NCBI GenBank assembly: GCA_943736015.1
Contig: OX031065.1
Coordinates: forward strand, 38,640,427 to 38,704,426
Source: Tridacna crocea
Lineage: Eukaryota; Mollusca; Bivalvia; Cardiida; Cardiidae
Direction of reading: 5' to 3'
DNA length: 64,000 nucleotides
Positions 53,760 through 63,459 of the stretch are shown piece by piece; the first letter of the stretch is position 1, and every line of letters begins with the position of its first letter. The notes below the pieces were generated by a model. That model saw nothing but the letters and a program-made list of their open reading frames with translations, did not search any database and was not told the origin of the DNA. The translations under genes were made by a program, and so were the position numbers.

Positions 53760-54994
53760 TTTTTAAAGTCTGCCCAAACTATTTAATTATGACTGATTGT
53801 TGTAATACATAATTAATCAACCTGAAATTAACCTTTATGCAAAGAATAATTAAAGAGTGAATATTTATATGATTGGGTATAATCAGATGGCAAGGATATT
53901 CTGTTAACGGTAATTGTCAGGTTCAATCCTTAATGTACCAAAGTCAAAAAAAGGAAGCTTTTGCTGATAGCATCGATCACGATCAGATTGTACAGAAATT
54001 GTATCTTAGAGTTATGTCACCGGCTAGTTATTACAAATTTAAACCAACAAAATAATGTTTCTTTTCGGTATTTTAAGTATTTTTCGAAGACACAATAAAG
54101 TGTTACCAGCCTAAAGACTTGAAAAACGTTCACGTAGTTCCACATGCAGACAACATAAGCCAAAGCTAAGTTCGAACAATAATTCAAGCGTGTAGTGTAT
54201 GGTAATAGAGGTCATTTATTTCAGGTCAGTTTGTTTGAGTAATACAAAGCAACCTTTGTACTACATGACCATCATGCTTCAATTTCATGCCAGAAAAGAC
54301 AACTTATTTTTCAGGATTTTAGCACATTTGAATTATATGCCTAAGCGTTAATTACCGTTTTACAATTGCATCATCTATACAGAACCATGTTATAATGACC
54401 AACAAAGTCCCTTACTAGCTTGTTTGTGGACATGTGAAAAAGATTGGAAATTGTTTATTTGTCTTTGAGATTTCCCTAAAAGCGATAGAACTTTGTTAGC
54501 TGAAAGCCACATGTATTGGAACACATGATTTTTGATTTACCATATTTGCTTGTACATGTAGATAGGCAGTACAAATCAATTATTGTGCCCTGCACTGACA
54601 AATTGAACTTGGGAACAATGTGCAATGAGGAGTTGTTATGGAGTACAATGAGTCTGTCAGATAGGCTTACTCTTACATTTATACATTGTCTACTTTATAA
54701 CATAATATCAGTGTTTCTGAGAAACATAGAGTGATTTTGTTCAAAAGGTTTGTTGAATTGAGATTTCTTGATGACTACTTCAACTTGCTTAGTCCTGAAA
54801 AATAGGTTTGTAATTGATAGAGCATTTTTGTCATACTCTCTCAACAATGGTAACCTATTCTTTCAGTAAAGAATTTATGGTATAAACTGTAATCTGTATT
54901 CTATTATACACTATTAATGTGTAAAAATTTATTTTGCAAACTGGATGCTGGGGGACTAGGGCAGCCTGGTCCACAAGTCATATACTGGTCGCTT
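53760..54994. other. Unassigned sequence downstream of gene 2 exon
   Basis: Several weak acceptor-like sites but no convincing exon. Nothing repeat-like was recognised. Confidence 0.35.
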
Positions 54995-55190
54995 GGGGCG
55001 TATTCCTTTCGCTACTCCGAACATGTTCTAGGTCAATGGAGTATTTCGGAACACTGTGCCGTGTTCCTCTGAACATGTTTTGACTGTTCTAATCCAATCC
55101 AGGTGTAGTGCACCTGATGAACAGTTGCTAGGTGATTCAAGATGGCTGAAAGATAGACAATTCTTCATGGCGAAATCTGCAATTGTCCTT

Positions 55191-57158
55191 TTTAGCTCAC
55201 CTGAGCACAACGTGCTGAAGGGGAGCTTTTAGGGTCACTGGGTGTCCGTCGTTCGTCGTGCGTTGTCAACAATTCTTTAACTCTTTACCACACAGTAAAA
55301 TTTTAGACTGGTCCGAATTGAAAGCATTTGCAGACAACAAAACAAGAGTGACTGAAAAATTGAAATTTGTTTAGCGAAGAGTAGAAAACATTGTGGGAAA
55401 AGGAGAAAATGCTGGTTACCAGCATTTTCTCCTTTTCCCACAATGTTTTCTAAAGGCTTCTTTCTCAGGGGCGTCAAAAGTAGGGATTGTGTGGTAATGG
55501 GTTAAACATCAACTCCTCCTAAACCACAGGGCCAATTTGGATCAAACTTGGCAGGAATGTTCCTTGGGAGGTCCTCTTAAAAAATTGTTCACAGAATTTG
55601 ATTCCGTCAAAAACTCTGGTTGCCATGGCAACCAAAAGGAATTTTTTAGCAAATTCTTTAGAAATCTTCTCCTCTGAAACCGCTGGTCAGATTTTGAAAT
55701 TATTTCACAGATATGTTCCTTGGATGATCCTTTTCAAAAATTGTTAGTGAAATTTTGATCCGTCAAAAATTGTGGCTCTGGTGAATGGGGGCTACTTGCA
55801 CTATACAGAAACGAAGGAATTCTTTAAAAATCTTCTCCTCTGAAACCGCTGGTCGGATTTTGAAATAATTTCACAGATATGTTCCTTGGGTGACCCTTTT
55901 CAAAAACTGTTCGTGAAATTTTGATCTGTCAAAAAATGTGGCTCTGGTGAATGGGGGCTACTTGCACTATACAGAAACGAAGGAATTCTTTAAAAATCTT
56001 CTCCTCTGAAACCGCTGGTCGGATTTTGAAATAATTTCACAGATATGTTCCTTGGGTGACCCTTTTCAAAAACTGTTCGTGAAATTTTGATCCGTCAAAA
56101 AATGTGGCTCTGGTGATTGGGGGCTACTTGCACTATACAGAAATGAAGGAATTCTTAAAAAATCTTCTTCTTTAAAACCAGTGGTCAGATTTTGAAATAA
56201 TTTCACAGAGTTGTTCCTTTGGTGACCCTTTTCAAAAATTATTTGCGAAATTTTGATTGGTCAAGAAACATGGCTCTGGTGAATGGGGGTTACTTGCACT
56301 ATAGGGAAATGAGGAAATTCTTAAAAATTTTTCTTCTCTGAAACTGCTGGTCAGATTTTGAAATAATTTCTCAGGTATGTTCCTTGGGTGACCCTTTTCA
56401 AAAAATGTTTGTGAAATTTTGATTGGTCAAGAAACATGGCTCTGGTGAATGGAGGCTACTTGCACTATAGGGAAATGAAGAAATTTTTAAAAATTCTTCT
56501 TCTCCGAAACGGCTGGACAGATTTTGAAATGATTTCACAGAGATGATCCTTGGGTGACCCTTTTCAAAAATTGTTCATGAAATTTTGATCCGTCAAGAAA
56601 CATGGCTCTGGTGAATTGGGGCTACTTGCACTATATGGAAATGAAGAAATTCTTGAAAATTCTTCTTCTCTGAAACTCTTAGTCAGATTTTGAAATAATT
56701 TGACAGAGATGTTCCTTGGGTGACCCTTTTCAAAAACTGTACATATGATTTTGATCTGTCATGAAACATGGCTCTTGTGAATGGGGGCTACTTGCACTAT
56801 ACGGACATGATGAAATCCTTGAAAATTCTCTTTCTTTGAAACCCCTGGTCAGATTTTAAAAGAAATTTTCCGAAATTTTCCTTGGATGACCCTTTTCAAA
56901 ACTTGTTCGTAAATTTTGATCCATGAAGAAACATGACTCTTATGGATGGGGGCTACTTGCTCATATACAGAAATGAAAAATTCTTCTTTTTGAAACCGAC
57001 GGTCAGATTTCGAAATGACTTTTACAGGTGACCTTTTGAAAATTGCTTGGCAAAATTATAAATTTGTTTCCAATGTTTCAATACCTCAAGAAAAAAATAG
57101 GCTACAGTCATCTCAAAAATTCAGGTGAGCGATCCAGGGCCATCTTGGCCCTCTTATT
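55191..57158 (-). mobile_element. Tandem-core rolling-circle-like element 3
   Basis: Reverse orientation: the hairpin AGCTCACCTGAGCACAACGT / GCTGAAGGGGAGCT comes first (55194-55227), and the other end has GGTGAGCGATCCAG and the hairpin GGGCCATCTTGGCCC. The core has about nine ~165 bp units with CTCTGAAACCGCTGGTCAG, ATGTTCCTTGGGTGACCC and GGCTCTGGTGAATGGGGG, and units decay toward the right. The core differs in sequence from elements 1 and 2 but the ends are related. Confidence 0.72.
55277..55505 (-). mobile_element. Family A MITE nested in tandem-core element 3
   Basis: TTAACTCTTTACCACACAGT left; GTGTGGTAATGGGTTAA right; perfect palindrome. The flanks read CAACAATTCTTTAA ... GTTAAACATCAACTCC, consistent with insertion at one TTAA of the host. 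Confidence 0.88.
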
Positions 57159-57774
57159 TACGATATGAATGCCATAAACAGGGGCATAGTAGACTCGTCT
57201 CAACTCTCTTTCTGCTGCTAATCATATTCTTAACTAACACAACTAAGACAGTAGCTCTTGCTACAGCCATCATGCCAATGTACTGTACTTTCGTTTTGAT
57301 ATGGTTTAGAATAATGTTCGGAACATGCTTCATTCAGAACATACCGGTACTTCCGGAACAGTGTATTTTGTTCTGAAATATTCCTTTCGCACATTCCAGA
57401 ACAGCATTCCAGAACATTGTGCCAGAACAGGTGAAAGGAATACCCTTTGTATATCTTATCTTCGGTACAAACAGAAATAGAACTTGAAATACATATAGAA
57501 AGGAAACCTTTCTGTCATTTCTATATAGAAGAATGCTACATGACTATTGGAATGTTTAGATGAGTATTAGAAATCATTTCTAGATTCTGTTTAGATAACT
57601 ATTAGAAATCATTTCTAGATTCTAACTAAGTCAAGGAAATGATTTAAGATGATATGCTTTGGATTGAAATTAGTGGACATATCAGTATGACATTCATATT
57701 ATTGGGAAGGGAAGTAATTATAGGGCAGAAACTTGATAATTAAATGCAGATTATTGCCCCTGCTAAACAATTCA

Positions 57775-57995
57775 ATAACTCAAAGGTTCTGTAACATATG
57801 ACCTCACTATCATTTGCATTTGAAAACATTGTGGAAAGCTGAAAATGCTAGTAACCGGCATTTTTTCCCTTTCCATGTAGTTTTTCACCCTTTTAAGACA
57901 AAGCTCATTATTTGTTCCACATTTACTTGTAGGTTGTGCAAATGTTTTCATTTTGAACGAGCCTAAAATTTTGTCCATTGGTAAAGGGTAAAGCA
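57775..57995 (+). mobile_element. Decayed family A MITE
   Basis: TGAAAACATTGTGGAAAGCTG and GCTAGTAACCGGCATTTTTT retain part of the hairpin; right end CATTGGTAAAGGGTAA. 57448-57774 has nothing clear. Confidence 0.65.
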
Positions 57996-58151
57996 TGTCC
58001 TTTATAGCTGGAAAAATATTTCTTCCAAATGGATATCTTTAATTTTTTACCAAGTCATTTTCATTTTTCAACAACTGTTATAGGGGAAAGCCATTTGGAA
58101 TCATTGAGGAAAAAGTAGAAAATGCTCCTCTGTCATAATTCTTTTACACTT

Positions 58152-58396
58152 TTAACCCTTGACCACACAATGATACTTTATAACAACCCTGTAGAAGAGG
58201 CCTTTTGAAAACATTGTGGGTAAAGGAGAAAATGCTGGTAACCAGCATTTTTATGCTGGTAACAAGCATCTTTTCCTTTTTCCAAGTTTTCTACCCTATC
58301 AAAGAAAAGTTTCGTCATTTGAGCCACTATGAAATTGTCATCTGCAAATGCTTTCAATTTGGATAGGTCTAAGATTTTGCTGTGGTAAAGGGTTAA
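58152..58396 (+). mobile_element. Family A MITE with duplicated palindrome turn
   Basis: TTAACCCTTGACCACACAAT left; GTGGTAAAGGGTTAA right. The centre reads TGCTGGTAACCAGCATTTTT then ATGCTGGTAACAAGCATC, a local duplication of the hairpin tip. Confidence 0.8.
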
Positions 58397-58499
58397 GGCA
58401 AATTGCTGAAGCTAAGCAACATCTTATTGGTTGTCTGCAAATGTTTGGGATGTGGGTAAGTCTAAGATTTTGTCACTTTGTAGAGAGTTCAGAATGATT

Positions 58500-58957
58500 T
58501 CACCTGTTGTTTGAACTCTTTATCAAACAGTTCTGTGCTTCTGCAATCCTGAAGAGGAAGGCATTTGAAACAATTGTGAAAAAATCCAGCATCCTTTTTT
58601 CAAACTACGTCTTTTACCGTTTCAAAAGAAAATTCAAATGTCTCACCTTTTATGGCATAGTCCAGATTTTCAAGGACCCTTTTAAGCCTTTTAATAAAAG
58701 TAGAAAATGCTAGAAATTAACATTTTTTTTTTTAGAAAATGCTAGAAATTAGCATTTTTTTTTTTCTGAAACGTTTACTAACCTTGAAAATATAATTTCC
58801 ACAATCTAAGCCACACTGATTTGCATTATGCAAATTGAAAATGGACTGGCAAATATTGTTCAATTCAGCAAAAATGTAAATGTCACTTTATTTGTAATCT
58901 GCAAGACTGCTTTTTTTACATGGACAGGCCCACAATTTTATTGTCAGGTAGAGAGTT
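58500..58957 (+). repeat. Decayed family A fragments with a short duplication
   Basis: AACTCTTTATCAAACAGTTC, GAAACAATTGTGAAAAAATCC, and a tandem AGAAAATGCTAGAAATTARC hairpin with T tracts at 58700-58765. Confidence 0.45.
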
Positions 58958-58971
58958 TTAGACTTGTTCCT

Positions 58972-59219
58972 TTAACCCATTACCACACAATCCCGACTTT
59001 TAACGACCCTAACAAAGAAGCCTTTGGTAAACGTTGTGGGAATAGGAGAAAATGCTGGTAACCAGCATTTTCTCCTATTCCCACAATGTTTACCTACAAC
59101 CTTTCCTACAACATTTTCTACCCTTCCCAAATAAAATTTGAATTTTGATTCATATTTGTCGTCTGCAAATGCTTTCAATTTGGACTTGTCTAAAATTTTG
59201 TCATTTGGTTAAGAGTTAA
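58972..59219 (+). mobile_element. Family A MITE with arm duplication
   Basis: TTAACCCATTACCACACAAT left; TCATTTGGTTAAGAGTTAA right. Both arms show the paired form GTTGTGGGAATAGG / CCTATTCCCACAATG, followed by an extra ACAACATTTTCTACC segment. Confidence 0.82.
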
Positions 59220-59252
59220 AATTAATAACCAGTGCTCTATGAAAAGGGGGCT

Positions 59253-59483
59253 CTTTACTCTTTACCGCACAATTCAGACTTTTAACAACCCGGAGAAAGA
59301 AGCCTATTGAAAACATTGTGGGAAAAGGAGAAAATACTGGATGACCAGCATTTTCTCCTTTTTCCACAATGTTGTCTACTCTTCCAAGGGCAAGTTACAA
59401 TTTTTGAGCCATGTTTATTTCGTCGTCTACTAAGGCTTTGAATTTGGAAAAGTCTAAAATTTTGTATATTGGTGAAGGGTTAA
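59253..59483 (+). mobile_element. Family A hairpin MITE
   Basis: TTTACTCTTTACCGCACAAT left; ATATTGGTGAAGGGTTAA right; palindrome turn GGATGACCAGC. Mutator MITE copy 2 lies just beyond the right TTAA. Confidence 0.82.
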
Positions 59484-59485
59484 TG

Positions 59486-59744
59486 CATCCTCGGATACCC
59501 CGGGGTCTCCCTATTTGCTACGCTACATCAACCCCTGGGACAATTGACTAATAAAACTTTGAATCAGCCGCCGAAAATCGATACGAAACGTCATAGAGTA
59601 CAGTCCACTCACCCATCACAAAATGATGATGGAACCAATGAAAAGCCAGCATTCGGCCAGCGGTAAAGCGAGGGAAATTCAATTAATTGTCCCAGGGGTC
59701 GATGTAGCGTAGCAAATAGGGAGACCCCGGGGTATCCGAGGATG
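59486..59744 (+). mobile_element. Mutator-type MITE, 259 bp, copy 2
   Basis: Same inverted ends and length as copy 1. A perfect 9-bp duplication GGGTTAATG stands at 59477-59485 and 59745-59753, and its left copy includes the terminal TTAA of the adjacent family A element. The interior is reversed relative to copy 1. Confidence 0.9.
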
Positions 59745-59754
59745 GGGTTAATGC

Positions 59755-59825
59755 CTATGGATAAAGTATTGACCCAGGTCAGTCAGCGTGCTGTGCTTGC
59801 AGGCTGACCTGGGTTGCTCTGTCTA
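59755..59825. repeat. Decayed family C palindrome
   Basis: TTGACCCAGGTCAGTCAGCG and TGCAGGCTGACCTGGGTTGC; the inner turn is altered. Confidence 0.6.
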
Positions 59826-59944
59826 GTTGATTTTTTGTATGTTCAAGGACCATTCTGTCTCAAGATCAACTCGGTTGTTAGACAAAATAGAGTGTATGTA
59901 TTTATGATAATTGGATGACATACTTTGTATATCACAGGGATGTA

Positions 59945-60173
59945 TTAACCCATTACCACACAATCCCTACTTTTGACGCCCTTGAGAAAGATGCCTTTTG
60001 AAAACACTGTGGGAAAAGGAGAAAATGCTGGTAACCAGCATTTTCTCCTTTTCCCACAGTGTTTTCTACCCTTCCCAGAACAAATTTCAATTTTTCATTC
60101 ACCTTTATTTTGTCGTCTGCAAATGCTTTCAATTCGAATCAGTCTAAAATAATGTCGACTGGTAATGAGTTAA
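59945..60173 (+). mobile_element. Family A TTAA hairpin MITE
   Basis: TTAACCCATTACCACACAAT left; GACTGGTAATGAGTTAA right. Perfect palindrome with the paired variant CACTGTGGG / CCCACAGTG in both arms. Confidence 0.9.
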
Positions 60174-60223
60174 AACTCCTTGTGTATAAGCATGACGCAT
60201 GTATTTTTGCAGCATGTCCATTT

Positions 60224-60546
60224 ATTAACCCTTTACCACACTGCAGAATTTTTAGACCTATCCAAATCAAAAGCATTTGCAAATGAATAAAACAATAATT
60301 TCAGAGTGGCTCAAAATTTTAATTCATTACCAAACAACAAAATTTTAAGTTTGTCCAAATCAAAAGTATTTGCAGATGACAAAATAAAAGTGACTGAAAC
60401 TTTGAAATTTGTTTGTGAAGGGTAGAAAACATTGTGGGAAAAGGAGAAAATGCTGGTTTCCAGCATTTTCTCCTTTTCTCACAATATTTTCTAAAAGCTT
60501 CTTTTTCAGGGGCATCAAAAATAGGGATTGTTTGATAATGGGTTAA
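60224..60546 (-). mobile_element. Family A MITE plus a truncated copy sharing a TTAA
   Basis: 60224-60322 is a left-end fragment (TTAACCCTTTACCACACTGC to GTGGCTCAAAATT). 60319-60546 is complete: TTAATTCATTACCAAACAAC to TTTGATAATGGGTTAA, with a palindrome turn GGTTTCCAGC. Confidence 0.8.
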
Positions 60547-60698
60547 TGCTGCAGTTTTTCTCATAATATAGAGTAGAAAACTTTGTGTGAATAGGAGAAA
60601 ATGCTGGTTACCAGCATTTCCTCCTTTTCCCGCAATGTTTTTAAAATACTCTTCTTCATGGTCGTGAAAACAAGGGATTGTTTTTGTAAAGGGATAAA
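60543..60698 (-). mobile_element. Family A MITE, left part missing
   Basis: Shares TTAA 60543-60546. It begins near the palindrome (GTAGAAAACTTTGTGTGAAT) and ends TTGTTTTTGTAAAGGGATAA. Confidence 0.7.
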
Positions 60699-60725
60699 GT
60701 ATCATCAAAAACATCACAAATGCAT

Positions 60726-60941
60726 TTAACTCTTTACCTCACAGTCCCGACTTTTAACGACCCTGAGAAAGAAACCTTTTGAAAACACTGTGGGAAAAGG
60801 AGAAAATGCTGGTAACCAGCATTTTCTCCTTTTCCAGCAGTGTTTTCTACCCTTCCCAAACCAAGGTTTACCTTTTCAGTTACTTTTGTTTTGTTGTCAA
60901 TTTGGACCAGGTTAAAACTTTCTTGTGTGGTACAGGGTTAA
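60726..60941 (+). mobile_element. Family A TTAA hairpin MITE
   Basis: TTAACTCTTTACCTCACAGT left; GTGTGGTACAGGGTTAA right; palindrome nearly perfect (CACTGTGGG / CCAGCAGTG). A shortened right arm lacks the GTCTGCAAATGC segment. Confidence 0.85.
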
Positions 60942-61074
60942 ATGTATTATTCATAATTATAGAAAGGATCCAACATTAAAACTTCCGCATAGTAAGTCAT
61001 GTTGGTGAATGAAAAAAAAACTTTTTATTAGTCATGAAACTTTAGCATTCGAATGACAGACTTGTTGCCTTTTG

Positions 61075-61135
61075 ATGACAGTATACATCAATATCAGACT
61101 GCAGAGAAGTTGCAGGCCAACCTTTGATCTACAGC
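61075..61135. repeat. Decayed family B palindrome
   Basis: ATCAATATCAGACTGCAGAG with GTTGCAGGCCAACCTTTGAT and CTACAGC. Confidence 0.45.
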
Positions 61136-61998
61136 TGCAGTATTATGGAAGATACCCAGACTGACATATTCATGACATGGCAGTGGTCCTTTACTTTGAT
61201 TCAATTTTTTTTAACAGATGAATTCTTCTTTTCTAACAATGCTTTTTTTTTTACCCTTGGCCCTGAAAAATTATGTATTTGCTTCTTACACTTTTATAGT
61301 ACTTGTACTTACTTTGACATGTGTTTGAGTATAGTTTTATGCCTATATCAACAGTGTTTTAATCATTTAAGGGTGACAGCTTACTCAAGCTATATCTATC
61401 TTTTACCCCTGTTACACCAAACTCGTTCTTACAATATTCAGAAAGTTTTTGTCAAACGGAAGTAAATTGTGTTTAGATGGAGTAGACGTTTAAGCAACCT
61501 CTTACGATCTGTTTATGAACTAAATGGACAGGTTAGGACAGAAAGGGTGCACCAGAACTTTGAGCCTGCTCAAAAAGTTTTGCTGCCCATCCTATCCTGT
61601 AATTAAATGAAGATGGATGTTGTACTGTTCTGCCGCACTTCGATTCTAATAAAGACTCGGTATAGTACGGCATCAATTTTCAGTGTGGTTGCTTTTTACC
61701 AAACGGTATTGCCCGTCCTGTCCTGACTGCAGCCTGTTTTACAATTTTGTTGACTGGGGCAAGACTTTTGAAGAACAGGGTTGGTGAGACAAGGACTTCA
61801 AGCTTTATCAGACAAAAGTAACACCATCTAGCTTGACCGCAACCCGTTTTATGATTATGTCAGGAAGCCATAAAATTTTCTGAGAACTAGTTTGGGAAAG
61901 TCAGGGAATGCACTGTGCCTTCAGTTTTGTAACTGTAATATTGCTGAAAAGATTATAAGCATAAAACAGAGAAATAGAGGATATAGTGTAAACAGTCA
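61136..61998. other. Unassigned sequence
   Basis: A 113-codon plus frame (61124-61465) is hydrophobic, has long F runs from T tracts and shows no conserved motif; not called. The remainder has no recognised repeat. Confidence 0.35.
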
Positions 61999-62200
61999 AC
62001 CCTTTACCATCCAGAAAAATTCTAGACTCCTTCATATTGCAAGCATTTGCAAACAAAAAAAAAATATGGCTCAAATGAGGCTGAAATGATTAACAGAGAC
62101 CTTATGAAAAGGGAGAAAATACTGGTTTCCAGTTCCTTTTCCCTCAATGTTTTCAAAAACCTGTTTTCCTCAGAGTTTGGGTGTGATGAGGGCTTCTGGT
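61999..62200 (-). mobile_element. Decayed family A MITE, palindrome arm lost
   Basis: CAACCCTTTACCATCCAGAA left; AAGGGAGAAAATACTGGTTT runs into CCAGTTCCTTTTCCCTCAAT, a shortened hairpin. Confidence 0.6.
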
Positions 62201-62617
62201 TTCACCAGTACAGTGCTGAAGCTCTGCAGTACGTGTTGCTTAGGGGATACTGTCATATTGACAGTGAAACAGTTAGGCATTGGATTAGAATTTTTTTATT
62301 ACAAATCCAAGGTCTCTATCTCAGAAACGTAGGGGACATCCCTCTCTCTTACCGAAGCACCTTTTAGATCCCCCTTCCCCCATTGGTATAAAATATGTAA
62401 TGTATGTAATGGATAATGAATAGTGATTGCCAGTTTCAGAAGCTTATATCAAAGACTTATTAAAACAATTGAACATGAACCAGACTTAACTCATTTAGCA
62501 AACAATATTTTAAGCTTATCCAAATCGAAAATCAATTAAAAGAACACCTTCAAACTGTAGGAAGTATTACATATATTATAGTTTTCCTGGCTGTTTTCAG
62601 CTGAATAGTTACAGGAT

Positions 62618-62714
62618 TTTAACCCTTTCTCAAATGACAAATTTTAGACTGTCCCAAAAAGTCTTGTACTGCAGACAGGTAAAAACCACCTGGGCTTGTT
62701 TGGGAAAGAGTTGA
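62618..62714 (-). mobile_element. Family A MITE with central deletion
   Basis: TTAACCCTTTCTCAAATGAC on the left and GTTTGGGAAAGAGTTGA on the right, only 97 bp in all. The whole palindrome has been removed. Confidence 0.7.
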
Positions 62715-62775
62715 GACAGAACAGGTCAAAGATCAGCCTCAACATTCTTTACAGTCTAATCTTAACTTACATTTG
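62715..62775. repeat. Decayed family B palindrome
   Basis: GGTCAAAGATCAGCCTCAAC and TACAGTCTAATCTTAACTTA. Confidence 0.45.
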
Positions 62776-62962
62776 AGACAAATTATAAGTTTTACTATCA
62801 CTGAGCTAAGGTATAAAGAAGCAAATTCCAGTGTCAGTTTTTCGCCCACTTTTTGATGTAAAACATGTGTACATTACAGAGATGTTTTGAGCATGTGAAA
62901 AATATATTTTACAAAATCATACTGATACCAGCTGGTAGCATCTGTTGTTATCTTTTTGAAAC

Positions 62963-63175
62963 CTTTACCAAAAAAAAATCATGTTTTTAAATGACCCTTA
63001 GGGGAAAACCTTTTGAAAACATTGTCACAAAAGGAGAAAATGTATTTTCTTTTTTTCCCACAAGGTTTTTCATTTCATCAGAGAACCTAGACTCATTGAC
63101 AACAAATTGCAACTTGTCATCTAAAGATGTTTTGAATTGTGAAGAGGCTAAAATTGTTTATTTGGGAAAGGGTTA
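62963..63175 (+). mobile_element. Family A MITE, shortened hairpin
   Basis: CCTTTACCAAAAAAAAATC left; GTTTATTTGGGAAAGGGTTAA right. AAGGAGAAAATGTATTTTCT shows that the turn has lost GCTGGTAACCAGC. Confidence 0.7.
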
Positions 63176-63420
63176 ACTCATACGCTGCTTAGTAGGACTC
63201 TTTGAACTAATTAGAAAGTGAACATTGAAGATCAAGATCAGACTGCTCAGAGGATTGAATCTGATCATAGGTGACCATTATATTTTTCCAAGGAAAAGGT
63301 GTCACAAAATTAGAATTTTTGTTTGTGTTGACTTAGATTTTTCACCCCATTTAGTATCATTTTATGGGTTAGAAAAAAGGGTGAATCTGTTATGGCTAGT
63401 GTAGATCAAGATCAGACATG
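63172..63420. repeat. Family B relics
   Basis: TTAACTCATACGCTGCTTAG, AAGATCAAGATCAGACTGCT with GAATCTGATCATAGG, then a second half-site GTGTAGATCAAGATCAGACA at 63400. Confidence 0.5.
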
Positions 63421-63459
63421 AAAGTGCACCCAGAACAAAACTGCATGATTATGCACGGT

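Larger units (their letters stand above)
54995..57447. mobile_element. Inverted-end element carrying a nested insertion
   Basis: The left end GGGGCGTATTCCTTTCGC mirrors the right end AAGGGTATTCCTTTCACC (reverse). Both sides repeat TGTTCTGGAA/GGAACA-type motifs. Without the tandem-core insertion (55191-57158) it would be ~0.5 kb. Class unknown. Confidence 0.55.

Noticed and set aside
665-63175. Dozens of 60-130 codon frames containing VENIVGKGENAGYQHFLLF-like peptides
   Set aside because: They are translations of the family A palindrome in different copies and both strands. They end at the MITE borders and have no independent start or splice context.
665-63175. TTAACCC tips as interstitial telomere repeats
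   Set aside because: They occur once per MITE end and never in tandem.
977-63420. Regular palindromes as a CRISPR array or bacterial terminators
   Set aside because: Spacing is irregular, units are ~200 bp mobile elements with TTAA ends, and the DNA is eukaryotic with introns.
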